Below, one piece after another: positions 1 through 12,000 of a DNA stretch of 64,000 bases. Under the pieces are notes generated by a model. The model made no database searches, was not told where the DNA came from, and saw nothing but the letters and a program-made list of their open reading frames with translations. The stretch covers positions 1 to 64,000 of the forward strand of contig JACJYS010000004.1 of NCBI GenBank assembly GCA_020635995.1, in the 5' to 3' direction. Numbering within the stretch: the stretch's first letter is position 1; each line of letters starts with the position of its first letter. The stretch comes from Chitinophagales bacterium (GTDB taxonomy: Bacteria; Bacteroidota; Bacteroidia; Chitinophagales; UBA8649). Both the position numbers and the translations under genes were made by a program.

Positions 1-392
1 AAATGAATGAAATTATAAAACAGTAAACAGACAAATTAGTATGCTCCTAAAAGTGAAAATACTTTAGGAAAACTAAAATTGAGCATACATTAATTTGTCC
101 TCGTCTGTTTTATAACATTTTAGTGTTTTTGATTACAGTCTTGATCTTTTGTTACTTTTGTATCAAGACAAAAGTAAAAGAATACAAACTGTAATTCAAA
201 TTATACCGATTATGAATATATAATAGTCCAATATCGGCTACGCCTTATTGTACTAAATATATTGCTATATCGGCATTTACCATTGTAAAATACAAAATAG
301 TTTAGACTATTTTGTATTGACAATTGGTATTACTTAAACGTTCCAAGATGCTATCTTAAAATATAAATCATTGATATAATAACGGATAGTCA
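1..392 (+). repeat. Dispersed structured element, copy A (truncated by the window edge)
   Basis: This is the right-hand part of a repeat that occurs complete at 20837-21362 and inverted at 50058-50570. Base 1 here corresponds to about base 21098 of the complete copy. It ends with the terminal inverted repeat ACGGATAGTCA at 382-392. It holds a long imperfect hairpin (about 20-115, arms around TATGCTC and GAGCATA) and two overlapping short helices at 139-175. A second repeat element (201-332) is inserted in it. I see no credible gene in this stretch. Confidence 0.85.
201..332 (+). repeat. Small hairpin element (family 2), copy 1, inserted in copy A
   Basis: A segment of about 130 bp interrupts copy A between sequences that are nearly contiguous in the other two copies. 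It is closely similar to 33379-33512 and to half of itself at 45353-45414. Its ends form an imperfect inverted repeat (TTATACCGATT against TAATACCAATT). The right half is a strong hairpin at 278-329 with an inner stem at 289-318 and a loop of about four bases. It looks like a miniature non-autonomous element; that reading is an inference. Confidence 0.75.
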
Positions 393-419
393 GGAATAAT
401 TGAATATTTAGAAGGAAAA

Positions 420-1925
420 CTACCTTATCAATTTAATTTTTTGTACTACATCAAATTTTTGTCCGTCTTTTCCGCTGGCTCGCAGTTTTAGTAGGTAAAT
501 TCCACTTTCTATTTCTTTGTTTTTAAAAGTTCCATTCCAGCTTTCGTTGGTATTTGTTCCTTTAAATAATAATTCGCCCCAGCGACTGAATATTTCAAAA
601 TTTACAGTTCTTAAATCTTTGCCATAAATTTTAAAAAGGTCGTTTTGTCCATCATTGTTTGGCGTAAAAGCGTTCGGAATATTTAAAGTAGAAAAGTAAT
701 TAACTAAAACATTAATGGTATCAATAGTTGTGCAACCGGAGTTTTCGTCTGTTATTTCAATATAAAAACTTGTAGGGTCAGATGCTGTTAACTCATTATT
801 AGAACAAGGATTATAACATGTGTCATTATTTATATTATTCCAAATAGTGTAGGAGTAATTGTTGTTTCCAATAATGCTAAAAGGGAATATTTCGCCAGAA
901 TTTATGGTTACATTGTTGGGTGTTACAGTAAAATTTGATCGTTGTATTTTGTATAATCTTGCTACTGTTGAATCACAAGCATATTCACTTTGATTTTCTA
1001 CAGTTATTTCAATTATCGTATCTTTTGTTATCCAATTTCCAAATTGTAAAATAGAATCACACCTTATAATGGTATCTCTACCGTATTTTGGATTAGTAAC
1101 TGAAAAAGTTATTGTTGAGTCTTTATCTGCTAAACATGAGTTCGGTTTTGATACGGTGTAGGTAATACTATATGTTCCTAATTTACCAATAGTGTTAAAT
1201 TGATTGCCATTTTCTACATCTCCACTCCACGTTCCATTTTGAGTAGCTACATTGCTTAAAAAACCGTTTAAATTTAAGATGCCATAGTCGTTGCAAAGTT
1301 CAGAGGGGAGAGACCAATAGGGTTTTAGTGTATTAACAGGAGCATTGCAACCAGTATTATAGTAAGTAGGAGTTCCCAAGGTGTCAAAATCTACAGCACC
1401 ACCATCGCCACCTATTAAATTTGTAGGAAGATAAGTAACGGTTTGAGATTGAGAGCAGTTTCCGCTATAACTAACGGTTAAACTTCGTGGTGTGTTTGCC
1501 AAATTGCTAAAGTGTCCGGATGTATTTCCTGCACATTGATACATTATATAAATAGTGTCGTCTAATCCTTCAAAAGAATTTGCTGTAATTAGCATATCTG
1601 TAGAACTGACTATGATTACTTTTTCATTAGCGGGTATTATTCCTGCCGGTGGTTCTAATAAAAAGCCACAACTGTTTTGAATGGTATTATTTAACTGAGC
1701 AGTTAAATTAGCATCGGCACACCAAGATAAAAATGAGTTGTTGGGCCAGTCAAAATCCAACTGGTTGATACTAATATCTGTATAAGTTTTAAGCGTAACC
1801 ATTTCATTAGCACCTTCGGGGTCGCCACAAGCATCGGCTAAAATAGTTTCTATGCTAAAGCATTGTGCAAAAGCTACTTTAACACATAAAAATGAACTTA
1901 AAATAAGGAAATAGAATAATTTCAT
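420..1925 (-). CDS. Secreted T9SS type B cargo protein (gliding-motility-associated C-terminal domain)
   Basis: The 501-residue protein opens with a clear signal peptide (hydrophobic residues 4-18, cleavage near AFAQ). Its N-terminal part begins CFSIETILADACGDPEGANE and is followed by a domain resembling the lamin-tail-like modules of Bacteroidota secreted proteins; I recognise this only loosely. The middle carries Cys-containing Ig-like stretches. The last 85 or so residues have the type B sorting pattern: IPNAFTPNNDGQNDLF, then FSRWGELLF, ESGIYLLKL and the basic end KIKLIR. By family knowledge the protein should cross the outer membrane through the type IX system. It is the last gene of the minus-strand operon, 69 bp after the PorP/SprF gene. 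The ligand or function of the N-terminal part is unknown. Confidence 0.88.
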   Translation of the reverse strand: MKLFYFLILSSFLCVKVAFAQCFSIETILADACGDPEGANEMVTLKTYTDISINQLDFDWPNNSFLSWCADANLTAQLNNTIQNSCGFLLEPPAGIIPANEKVIIVSSTDMLITANSFEGLDDTIYIMYQCAGNTSGHFSNLANTPRSLTVSYSGNCSQSQTVTYLPTNLIGGDGGAVDFDTLGTPTYYNTGCNAPVNTLKPYWSLPSELCNDYGILNLNGFLSNVATQNGTWSGDVENGNQFNTIGKLGTYSITYTVSKPNSCLADKDSTITFSVTNPKYGRDTIIRCDSILQFGNWITKDTIIEITVENQSEYACDSTVARLYKIQRSNFTVTPNNVTINSGEIFPFSIIGNNNYSYTIWNNINNDTCYNPCSNNELTASDPTSFYIEITDENSGCTTIDTINVLVNYFSTLNIPNAFTPNNDGQNDLFKIYGKDLRTVNFEIFSRWGELLFKGTNTNESWNGTFKNKEIESGIYLLKLRASGKDGQKFDVVQKIKLIR

Positions 1926-1994
1926 TAGATAATATAACGAACCACAAAGTTATAAAATATCTAAATGTCTATTTTTTATAAGTTTAATTGTCTT

Positions 1995-3026
1995 TTAAAA
2001 TTTAGGACAATTAACAAATTCTCTATATCTACTTTTTTGTGTGCGAATAGTGTAAATAACATACAACTCGGGTCCTCCCATAAAAGTGGCTGCATTTCTA
2101 AGGTCAGAAACAGTTATATCATAAGCAAAACCTACGTCTAATGCTTCGTATTCAAACCGAGCACCTAAAATAAATGCATCACTTCCAAAAGATTTTTGTT
2201 CGTAAGCCGATAATCTATATTGCCCACCTACATAAAAAGCGGTATAGCTTCTTGTATTTAACAAAAACTGTACGTAAGAACCAAAAACTAATTCAGTATG
2301 AGGCCCTTGTTTTTGGAATAGTAATGTGGGCATTATAGAAACAATATCTCCTTTAAGCTGCAATTTACCACTGGCGTGAGCTGTAAATTTTCTAAATAAT
2401 CTATCGTCTCCATTGCCATTAAAACTAACATTAGGTTGAGCTAAATGAGTAGCTGCAAAACCAACATTTAAGGCATGTTTATTGTCAAAATTGGCAAAAT
2501 AATTTAATCCTGCTCCTACATCAAATATTATTTTACTATTATAAGCACCAAAATCTATGGGGTCAGTATTGCTATTAATTTCAAACAGGTTTCCAAAAAT
2601 CAAATTTTGCAGATTAATTTGTTTAGAATAATAACTACCTAAAATACCGAGACTTAAAAAGTGTTTTTTTCTATTATTTCCCAGTTTTTGGGTGTAGGAG
2701 ATAGGTAAACTTATTCCCATATTTTTAAATTCTCCGGTACTTTCCGTATCATAATAAAAACCAAGACCTGTACCAATAAAATTTCCGTTCAATTTGTTTC
2801 GCCATAAATTGGCATCAACAGAAACGGCATAAGTGGTAAAGGTGGCTTGCTGAAACCATTGGTTTCTATAATTGGCGGCAAACCTTACATTGTCGTCAAA
2901 TAAACCACTTAAAGCAGGATTGAGATTAACTGGCGAACCCCAATACTGCGAGAAATGAAAATCTTGAGCATTAACATTACTCACTAAAATAAAACCAAAA
3001 ACTAAGTATGCAATTAACTTTTTCAT
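1995..3026 (-). CDS. PorP/SprF family type IX secretion outer-membrane protein
   Basis: This 343-residue protein has a signal peptide (cleavage near VNAQ) followed by the family opening DFHFSQYWGSPVNLNPALSG and a run of alternating amphipathic strands that fits an outer-membrane barrel. Further family signs are FAANYRNQW near residue 50 and a late FEYEALDVGFAYDITVSDL stretch. Members of this family are needed for secretion or surface anchoring of type B cargo, as SprF is for SprB in Flavobacterium. The start codon lies one base after the stop of the giant adhesin gene, so the two are almost certainly translated from one mRNA, and the next gene is another type B cargo. The family is sure; the exact partner is inferred from position. 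Confidence 0.93.
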   Translation of the reverse strand: MKKLIAYLVFGFILVSNVNAQDFHFSQYWGSPVNLNPALSGLFDDNVRFAANYRNQWFQQATFTTYAVSVDANLWRNKLNGNFIGTGLGFYYDTESTGEFKNMGISLPISYTQKLGNNRKKHFLSLGILGSYYSKQINLQNLIFGNLFEINSNTDPIDFGAYNSKIIFDVGAGLNYFANFDNKHALNVGFAATHLAQPNVSFNGNGDDRLFRKFTAHASGKLQLKGDIVSIMPTLLFQKQGPHTELVFGSYVQFLLNTRSYTAFYVGGQYRLSAYEQKSFGSDAFILGARFEYEALDVGFAYDITVSDLRNAATFMGGPELYVIYTIRTQKSRYREFVNCPKF

Positions 3027-3027
3027 A

Positions 3028-6000
3028 TTATCTCACCAATTTAATTTTTTGAACAATTTCATATTTCTGTCCGTCAGCACCTGCGGCTCTAATAACGGCC
3101 ATATATATTCCTGACTCAACAGGCAATCCGTTAAATACGCCATCCCAACCTTCGGTTAAGATATTGGTTATAAACATTCTACCTCCCCAACGGTCAAATA
3201 TCTCTAATTGATATTCTACAATATCTTCGCCATAACATCTGTAAATATCATTTTCCCCATCACCATTAGGAGTAAAGATATTAGGTACGTTAAATGCTGA
3301 ATTATAGATTAGATTTACTATCATGGTATCAGATACAATACAACCGGTAGTGTCATCTGTAATAGTAAAGTAATAGTACGTTCTAATTTCTGTAGGAGAT
3401 ACTTCAAATTCTGCACAATCACTTTCGCAAGCTGTACCATCGCTGGCTATCCATCCAAAACTTAAATGACCATTATCATTGTCTATATAATATGGCACAT
3501 CAGTACCTGAATTAACAGAAACTTCATCAGGAATTACGCCAAAGTTAATATCGTAAAGTAATACCGTTTGTGTGTGTGTAGAATCACAACCATTACTTAA
3601 AATTGTAGAACTAACATTTTCTCCAACATTTGATGCAAAACAAGTATAAATTGTATCTGTAGTAGAAACACTATAGTTAATTGTTAAATTTAAAGTAATA
3701 GTAGAATCACAACCATTAGTACCCAATATAGTATGAGTGGCAGTATTATTACTTGAAGTGTATGTATTACCATTTATCCAAGTATAAGAATCACAGGCTG
3801 TTATTGTATCTATTGAACTTGTACTATTATTTATGGTTAAATCAAGCGTTATTATAGAATCGCAACCTATACTGTTTGGTACAATATGAGTGGCAGTATT
3901 ATTACTTGAAGTATAAGTATTTCCGTCAATCCATGTATAAGAATCACAGGCAGTAATTTCATCTGTAAATGTAGAACTATTGTTTATAGTTAAGTTAACA
4001 GTATGCGTAGAATCACAACCGTAAATAGTTGTATCATTTATAGTGATAGCTTGAGAACTAAAGTACCAAGTTCCATTAATATTAGCAGAATCACATTCAG
4101 TAATATTTTCGCTTGTAGCGGTAGAATTATTGATAGTTACATCTACATAATGCGTAGAATCGCAACCGTGAATAGTGGTATCGCTAAACGTTAAAGATTG
4201 TGTATTGAAATACCAGTTACCATTAACATTAGCAGAATCACAAGCTACAACAGTATCAAAAGTTTCCGTAGAATAATTAATAGTTACATCAACATAATGA
4301 GTAGAATCGCAACCGTGAATAGTGGTATCGTTTATAGTAACAGGTTGAGAAGTAAAATACCAATTTCCATTAACCATAGCGGAATCGCAAGCTACAATAG
4401 TATCAAAAGTTTCAGTAGAATAATTAATAGTTACATCAACATAATGTGTAGAATCACAACCGTGAATAGTGGTATCGTTAATAGTAACAGGTTGAGAAGT
4501 AAAATACCAAGTTCCATTAACATTAGCAGAATCACAAGCTACAATAGTATCGTAAGTTTCCGTAGAATAATTAATAGTTACATCAACATAATGCGTAGAA
4601 TCACAGCCATTAACCGTAGTATCACTAAACGTTAAAGATTGCGTATTGAAATACCAGTTGCCGTTAACCATAGCGGAATCGCAAGCTATAACAGTATCAA
4701 AAGTTTCGGTAGAATAATTAATAGTTACATTGTACGTAATTATACTATCACAACCGTTAGCTGCTTGTCCAATTAAAGTATCATTGAAAGAAGTATTAGC
4801 GAAATACCAATTTGATACAAGTTGTATAGAATCACAAGTGGTGGTATCAATAGTATTAAATGCCGTAGGTATAAGTTGAGTGTAAACGGTATGTAATGAA
4901 TCGCAGCCATATTGATTTAAGTATGGAGTTGTTACATATCCAGTATCACTCGGGTTACAAGATGTAATAGTTTCAAATGTAGAATCAACTGGATTAACAT
5001 AAATAGTCATGGTGTCAAAACTTGAACAACCGGCACTACTTATTAACTCTAAAGTATATTGTGTAGTAGCAGTAGGGAAGAAGTTAGGACTTTGAGCATT
5101 AGGATTATCCAAAGAATTTGCTGGCGACCAATTATAAGTAACTCCGGATAAAGGAGCAGTTATTGAAATGGTATCGCCATAGCAAATAGTGTCATCTTCT
5201 AAAGCAATGTAATCTAATTTTTTCACTCTTACGCGGTGTTCATTATAGGCTCCACCTGTAGCAGCGGTAACGCCCCAATAAACTGTTGGATTACCACCAA
5301 AGATATTATTTACAATATCTCCGGTATAAGATATTCTTAAATCACCATCAAAATAAACTTCAAAAACCATAGTAGTAGGATTCCAAGTTATTTCTACATC
5401 ATGATAAGCACAATCTTCAATATTAGCAGATGTTGCTGTTGCCGTTACTGGTCCAGATAAGTTATCAGCTGTAGCGTGATTTAAATTTCCGTTTTGTTGT
5501 ATGGCAATATGGTCATCTGCTAAATCGGAAGAAGCGGTATTTTCATAAGTATCAAATTCAACGCCCAAAGAAGGTACAATGCCTCCATATCCCATACCTC
5601 CGCCACTTACACCTATATTAGTATTATTTTGTTGCAGTACAAATACTAAGCCGTCCGCTCCGGCATCATCACACCCAAAGAACAATTCAAAACTTAAATC
5701 AAATTCTTGTGTTAAGTCAATAGCATTAGTAAACCAAATAGAACCGTAATCTGAAAATTGATTTTCAGTTAATGAAAACGTATTTCCATCCATTTGATAG
5801 GCATTACCGTCTAAATTCATTTCACTAAATGATAATGGAGAATTTGTTATGTCTATTATTGTTGTATGCACAGAATCACATATTGCTGTAGGATAGGTAT
5901 CTACAACTGTATCTTCTTGATAATACCATGTCCCGTTAAAGTATAAGGAATCACAGGCGTTAATGGTGTCATAAGTATAAGTAGTGTAATTAATAGTTAC

Positions 6001-9000
6001 ATCATAAGTAACAATACTATCGCAACCGTTATTAGCCGCTCCCGGCATTGTATCAATAACTGTAGTATCAGCATAATACCAATTGCTTAATAAACTTATA
6101 GAATCGCAAGCCGTTACATTTTCAGTATGATATGAAGTTGGAATTAATGTAGTATGAACAATGTGGGTAGAATCGCAACCATTTTGATTAGTGTAAGTAG
6201 TTGAAACTACGCCTGTATCACTCGGATTGCATGAAGTAGCATTTTCATAAGTTGTATCTAAAGGATTAACATAAATAGTCATAGTGTCAAAACTTGAACA
6301 ACCGGCACTACTTATTAACTCTAAAGTATATTGCGTAGTAGTAGTAGGGAAGAAGTTAGGACTTTGAGCATTAGGATTATCCAAAGAATTTGTAGGCGAC
6401 CAATTATAAGTAACTCCGGATAAAGGAGCAGTTATTGAAATGGTATCTCCAATGCAAATAGTGTCATCTTCTAAAGCAATGTAATCTAATTTTTTCACAC
6501 GAACTTGATGTTCATTACTTTCATTTCCTGTTGCTGCAGTAATGCCCCAATAAACTGTAGGATTGCCACTAAAAACGGTATTGACAATATCTCCTGTGTA
6601 AGAAGTTCTTAAATTACCGTCAAAATAAACTTCAAACACCATTGTACTTGCATTCCAAATTATTTCAACGTTATGGAATACACAATCTTCAATATTCGTT
6701 GAAGAAGAAGAAGCTTGTACAGGACCAGATATAGTATTAGTTGTTCCGTGATTTACATCTCCATTTTGTAAAATAGCTATGTGGTCATCGCTTGGGTCAT
6801 TCGTATTTGTGTATGTGTCAAATTCAACACCAATAGAAGGAACAATTCCATCGTATCCCATGCCAAATCCACTACTTCCAATATTGGTATTATTTTGTTG
6901 AAGAACGAAAACCATACCATCTGCACCACTGTCATTACACCCAAAGAATAGTTCAAAACTTAAATCAAAAGATTGTGTTAAATCAATAGCATTGGTAAAC
7001 CAAATAGAACCATAATCCCAATTTTGATTTTCAGTTAAGGAGAACGTGTTGCCATTCATTTGGTAGGCATTTCCGTCTAAATTCATTTCACTAAATGATA
7101 ATGGAGAATTACTTATATCTATAATAGTTGTATGCACAGAATCACATATTGCTGTAGGATAGGTATCTACAACCGTATCTTCTTGATAATACCATGTTCC
7201 GTTAAAGAATAAGGAATCACAGGCGTTAATGGTGTCATAAGTATAAGTAGTGTAATTAATAGTTACATCATAAGTAACAATACTATCGCAACCGTTAGTG
7301 GCAGCTCCCGACATTGTATCAATAACTATAGTATCGGCATAATACCAATTGCTTAATAAACTTACAGAATCACAAGCCGTTACATTTTCTGTATGATACG
7401 AAGTTGGAATCAACGATGTTTGAACAACATAAATAGAATCGCAACCATATTGATTAGCGTAAGTAGTTGAAACGACCCCTGTATCGTTTGGATTACACGA
7501 AGTAGTAGCAATATATACTGAATCTAAATTATTTACTGTTAAATCTAAAATAACAATAGAATCGCAACCCATGCTATTCTGTACAGTATCGTTATAATAA
7601 CCTGCTGTGTTTACATATTCATCATTAAAATAAACAGAATCATTAGCACAAATAGTTTGATAGATAGTATCTTGATTAGGTGGTGGCGGTGGATTGGTAG
7701 ACGATTGAGCTAAGAAGCCGGCATAACCCGGAGTTGAGTATATTTCAAATATGATATTGTTGTTTCCTGCTTGCCAATCATTGCAGAAAGAAAGAGATAA
7801 AATAGATGAACTACTAAACCCACCTGTATTTGGTGTAAATGTTCCATAAGGAGATTGAGGTACACCATTTACATAAATTTCTGTAATGGTATTATCTGAG
7901 AAAACGTCAAGATTTAAACAGAAATTATTTAATAAACAATCTTCACAAGGCAGTTCAAAGTCGGCTTGGTAGAAGAATGATTGATTTACAGAATGCGAAC
8001 CGTCATTATTGTGTGAAATCCAAGTGGCATCCGGCCAAGGACTTGAATAATAAACAGCAGGTGTAGTTGTCATCACTACCGCAGGATTATAAACACCATT
8101 TAGTGTAGTTGTTGAAACTGTCCATAATAAATCTTGTGAGCCACCTGGAAGTGTACCGCCCATTCCGTCAGAACCAGTATTGAAATCTGATGAGCTTGGA
8201 GGGCTTATTGTAGAGCTGTTTATAGTAATGTTGTATTGGGCAATAGAATCACAACCATTAGCAGCTTGTCCAAATAAGGTATCGTTATAAACCTGACTAC
8301 TTGTAAACCAATTACCATTAATCAAAATAGAATCACAAGCACTTGTATCAATGGTTGTTATAGGTGTAGGCAATAAAGTTGTAGTAACAGCATGCGTAGA
8401 ATCACAACCGTATTGATTGTTTGTAGTAGTATAAACTACACCTACGTCAGCCGGATTACACGAAGTGGCAGTTGCAAACGTAGAGTCTGAATAGTTGATA
8501 ACAAGATTATAGTTTACTAAAGAATCGCAACCATTAGCAGAGCCACCAATTATTGTATCTACAAAAGACGTATCAGCATAATACCAATTACTTAGCACAA
8601 AAGTAGAATCACAATCAGTTGTATTTACGGTTGAAGATGAATAAGGAGCTAAAGAAGTATAAACCGTATGCATAGAATCACAACCGTTTACATTTTGGTA
8701 AGGTGTAGTTGCAAAACCTGTATCAGCAGGATTGCACGAAGTAGTATTAGCAAACGTAGAATCCGAAAAATTAATTATTAAGGTATCAATTAAAATTACA
8801 TCACAACCAAAATCACTTCCTCCCACATTCACATTATAAACAACTTGAGAATTATAATACCATGTACTATTGAATAAAATTGAATCACAGCCTGTTTGAG
8901 TAGCATGAATAATGGTATCATTAGAATGAATAACCAAATCTGTATAATGAATAGAATCGCACCCATTTGAGTTCATTCCCAAAAATGTATCAATTACCAT

Positions 9001-12000
9001 TTGGGTATTATAATACCATGTACCATTTATCTGAGAAGAATCACAAGCATCTAAATATTCATAAGTGGAATCTGTGAGTAATAAAGTAGTGGTAACTGTA
9101 TGTACGGAATCACAACCAAATTGATTACTTGTAATGGTATTAACTACTCCTGTATCCAAATAATTGCAGGAAGTAACAGTTTCAAACGTAGAATCCGAAT
9201 AGTTGATAACAAGGTTGTAAGTAACCAAAGAATCGCAACCATTAGCAGAGCCACCAATTATTGTATCTACAAAAGAAGTATCAGCATAATACCAATTACT
9301 TAATACAAAAGTAGAATCACAATCAGTTGTATTAACTGTTGAAGACGAATAAGGTGCTAAAGCGGTATAAACTGTATGCGTAGAATCACATCCGTTTACA
9401 TTGGTAAACAACGAAGTAGCATAACCCGTATCGGCAGGCAAGCAAGAAGTAGCGTTAGCAAACGTAGAATCTCCAAAAAGAATAGTAATATTAAAAGGTG
9501 TAATAGAATCACAACCATTAGAAGCACCGCCAATAATCGTATCATTCACGGTCTGATTAGTAGTGTACCAAGTTCCCGAAATATTAACAGAATCACAACC
9601 CGAAGTATCTACAGCAGCAGCCGTAATAGGCGATAAGATAATCACATTAAAAGGCGTAATAGAATCACAACCGTTAGCAGCACCGCCAATAATTGTGTCA
9701 TTTACGGTTTGATTAGCGGAATACCAAGTACCTGCAATATTAACGGAATCACAACCGGCAGTATCCACAGCCGTAGCTGTAATAGGCGATAAGATAATCA
9801 CATTAAAAGGCGTAATAGAATCACAACCGTTAGCAGCACCGCCAATAATTGTGTCATTTACGGTTTGATTAGCGGAATACCAAGTACCTGCAATATTAAC
9901 GGAATCACAACCGGCAGTATCCACAGCCGTAGCTGTAATAGGCGATAAGATAATCACATTAAAAGGCGTAATAGAATCACAACCGTTAGCAGCACCGCCA
10001 ATAATTGTGTCATTTACGGTTTGATTAGCGGAATACCAAGTTCCCGAAATATTAACGGAATCACAGCCTGCCGTATCCACAGCCGTAGCCGTAATAGGGG
10101 AAAGAATAATCACATTAAAAGGCGTAATAGAATCACAACCATTAGCAGCACCGCCAATAATTGTGTCATTTACGGTTTGATTAGTAGTGTACCAAGTTCC
10201 TGAAATATTAACAGAATCGCAACCTGAGGTATCTACAGCCGTAGCGGTAATAGGCGATAAGATAATCACATTAAAAGGCGTAATAGAATCACAACCATTA
10301 GAAGCACCGCCAATAATTGTATCATTCACGGTTTGATTAGCAGAATACCAAGTTCCCGAAATATTAACGGAATCGCAACCGGCAGTATCTACAGCAGCAG
10401 CGGTAATAGGCGATAAGATAATCACATTAAAAGGTGTAATAGAATCACAGCCATTAGAAGCACCGCCAATAATCGTGTCATTTACCGTTTGATTAGTGGT
10501 GTACCAAGTTCCCGAAATATTAACGGAATCACAACCCGAAGTATCTACAGTAGCAGCCGTAATAGGCGATAAAATAGTAATATTATAAGGCGTAATAGAA
10601 TCACAACCATTAGAAGCACCGCCAATAATCGTGTCATTCACGGTTTGATTAGCGGAATACCAAGTACCTGCAATATTAACGGAATCGCAACCTGCCGTAT
10701 CCACAGTAGTAGCTGTAATAGGCGATAAGATAATCACATTAAAAGGCGTAATAGAATCACAACCATTAGAAGCACCGCCAATAATTGTGTCATTTACGGT
10801 TTGATTAGCGGAATACCAAGTTCCTGAAATATTAACAGAATCGCAACCCGAAGTATCTACAGTAGCAGCCGTAATAGGCGATAAGATAATAATATTATAA
10901 GGCGTAATAGAATCACAACCATTAGAAGCACCGCCAATAATTGTGTCATTTACGGTTTGATTAGCGGAATACCAAGTACCTGCAATATTAACGGAATCAC
11001 AACCTGAGGTATCTACAGCCGTAGCGGTAATAGGCGATAAGATAATCACATTAAAAGGCGTAATAGAATCACAACCATTAGAAGCACCGCCAATAATTGT
11101 ATCATTCACGGTTTGATTAGCAGAATACCAAGTTCCCGAAATATTAACGGAATCGCAACCGGCAGTATCTACAGCAGCAGCGGTAATAGGCGATAAGATA
11201 ATCACATTAAAAGGTGTAATAGAATCACAGCCATTAGAAGCACCGCCAATAATCGTGTCATTTACCGTTTGATTAGTGGTGTACCAAGTTCCCGAAATAT
11301 TAACGGAATCACAACCCGAAGTATCTACAGTAGCAGCCGTAATAGGCGATAAAATAGTAATATTATAAGGCGTAATAGAATCACAACCATTAGAAGCACC
11401 GCCAATAATCGTGTCATTCACGGTTTGATTAGCGGAATACCAAGTACCTGCAATATTAACGGAATCGCAACCTGCCGTATCCACAGTAGTAGCTGTAATA
11501 GGCGATAAGATAATCACATTAAAAGGCGTAATAGAATCACAACCATTAGAAGCACCGCCAATAATTGTGTCATTTACGGTTTGATTAGCGGAATACCAAG
11601 TTCCTGAAATATTAACAGAATCGCAACCCGAAGTATCTACAGTAGCAGCCGTAATAGGCGATAAGATAATAATATTATAAGGCGTAATAGAATCACAACC
11701 ATTAGAAGCACCGCCAATAATTGTGTCATTTACGGTTTGATTAGCGGAATACCAAGTACCTGCAATATTAACGGAATCACAACCGGCAGTATCCACAGCC
11801 GTAGCTGTAATAGGCGATAAGATAATCACATTAAAAGGCGTAATAGAATCACAACCGTTAGCAGCACCGCCAATAATTGTGTCATTTACGGTTTGATTAG
11901 CGGAATACCAAGTACCTGCAATATTAACGGAATCACAACCGGCAGTATCCACAGCCGTAGCTGTAATAGGCGATAAGATAATCACATTAAAAGGCGTAAT

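Noticed and set aside
4003..10203. Open frames on the plus strand opposite the adhesin repeats
   Set aside because: They recur with the 156- or 147-bp period, have repetitive Ser/Arg/Ile-rich translations and no start signals. They are shadows of the repeats.
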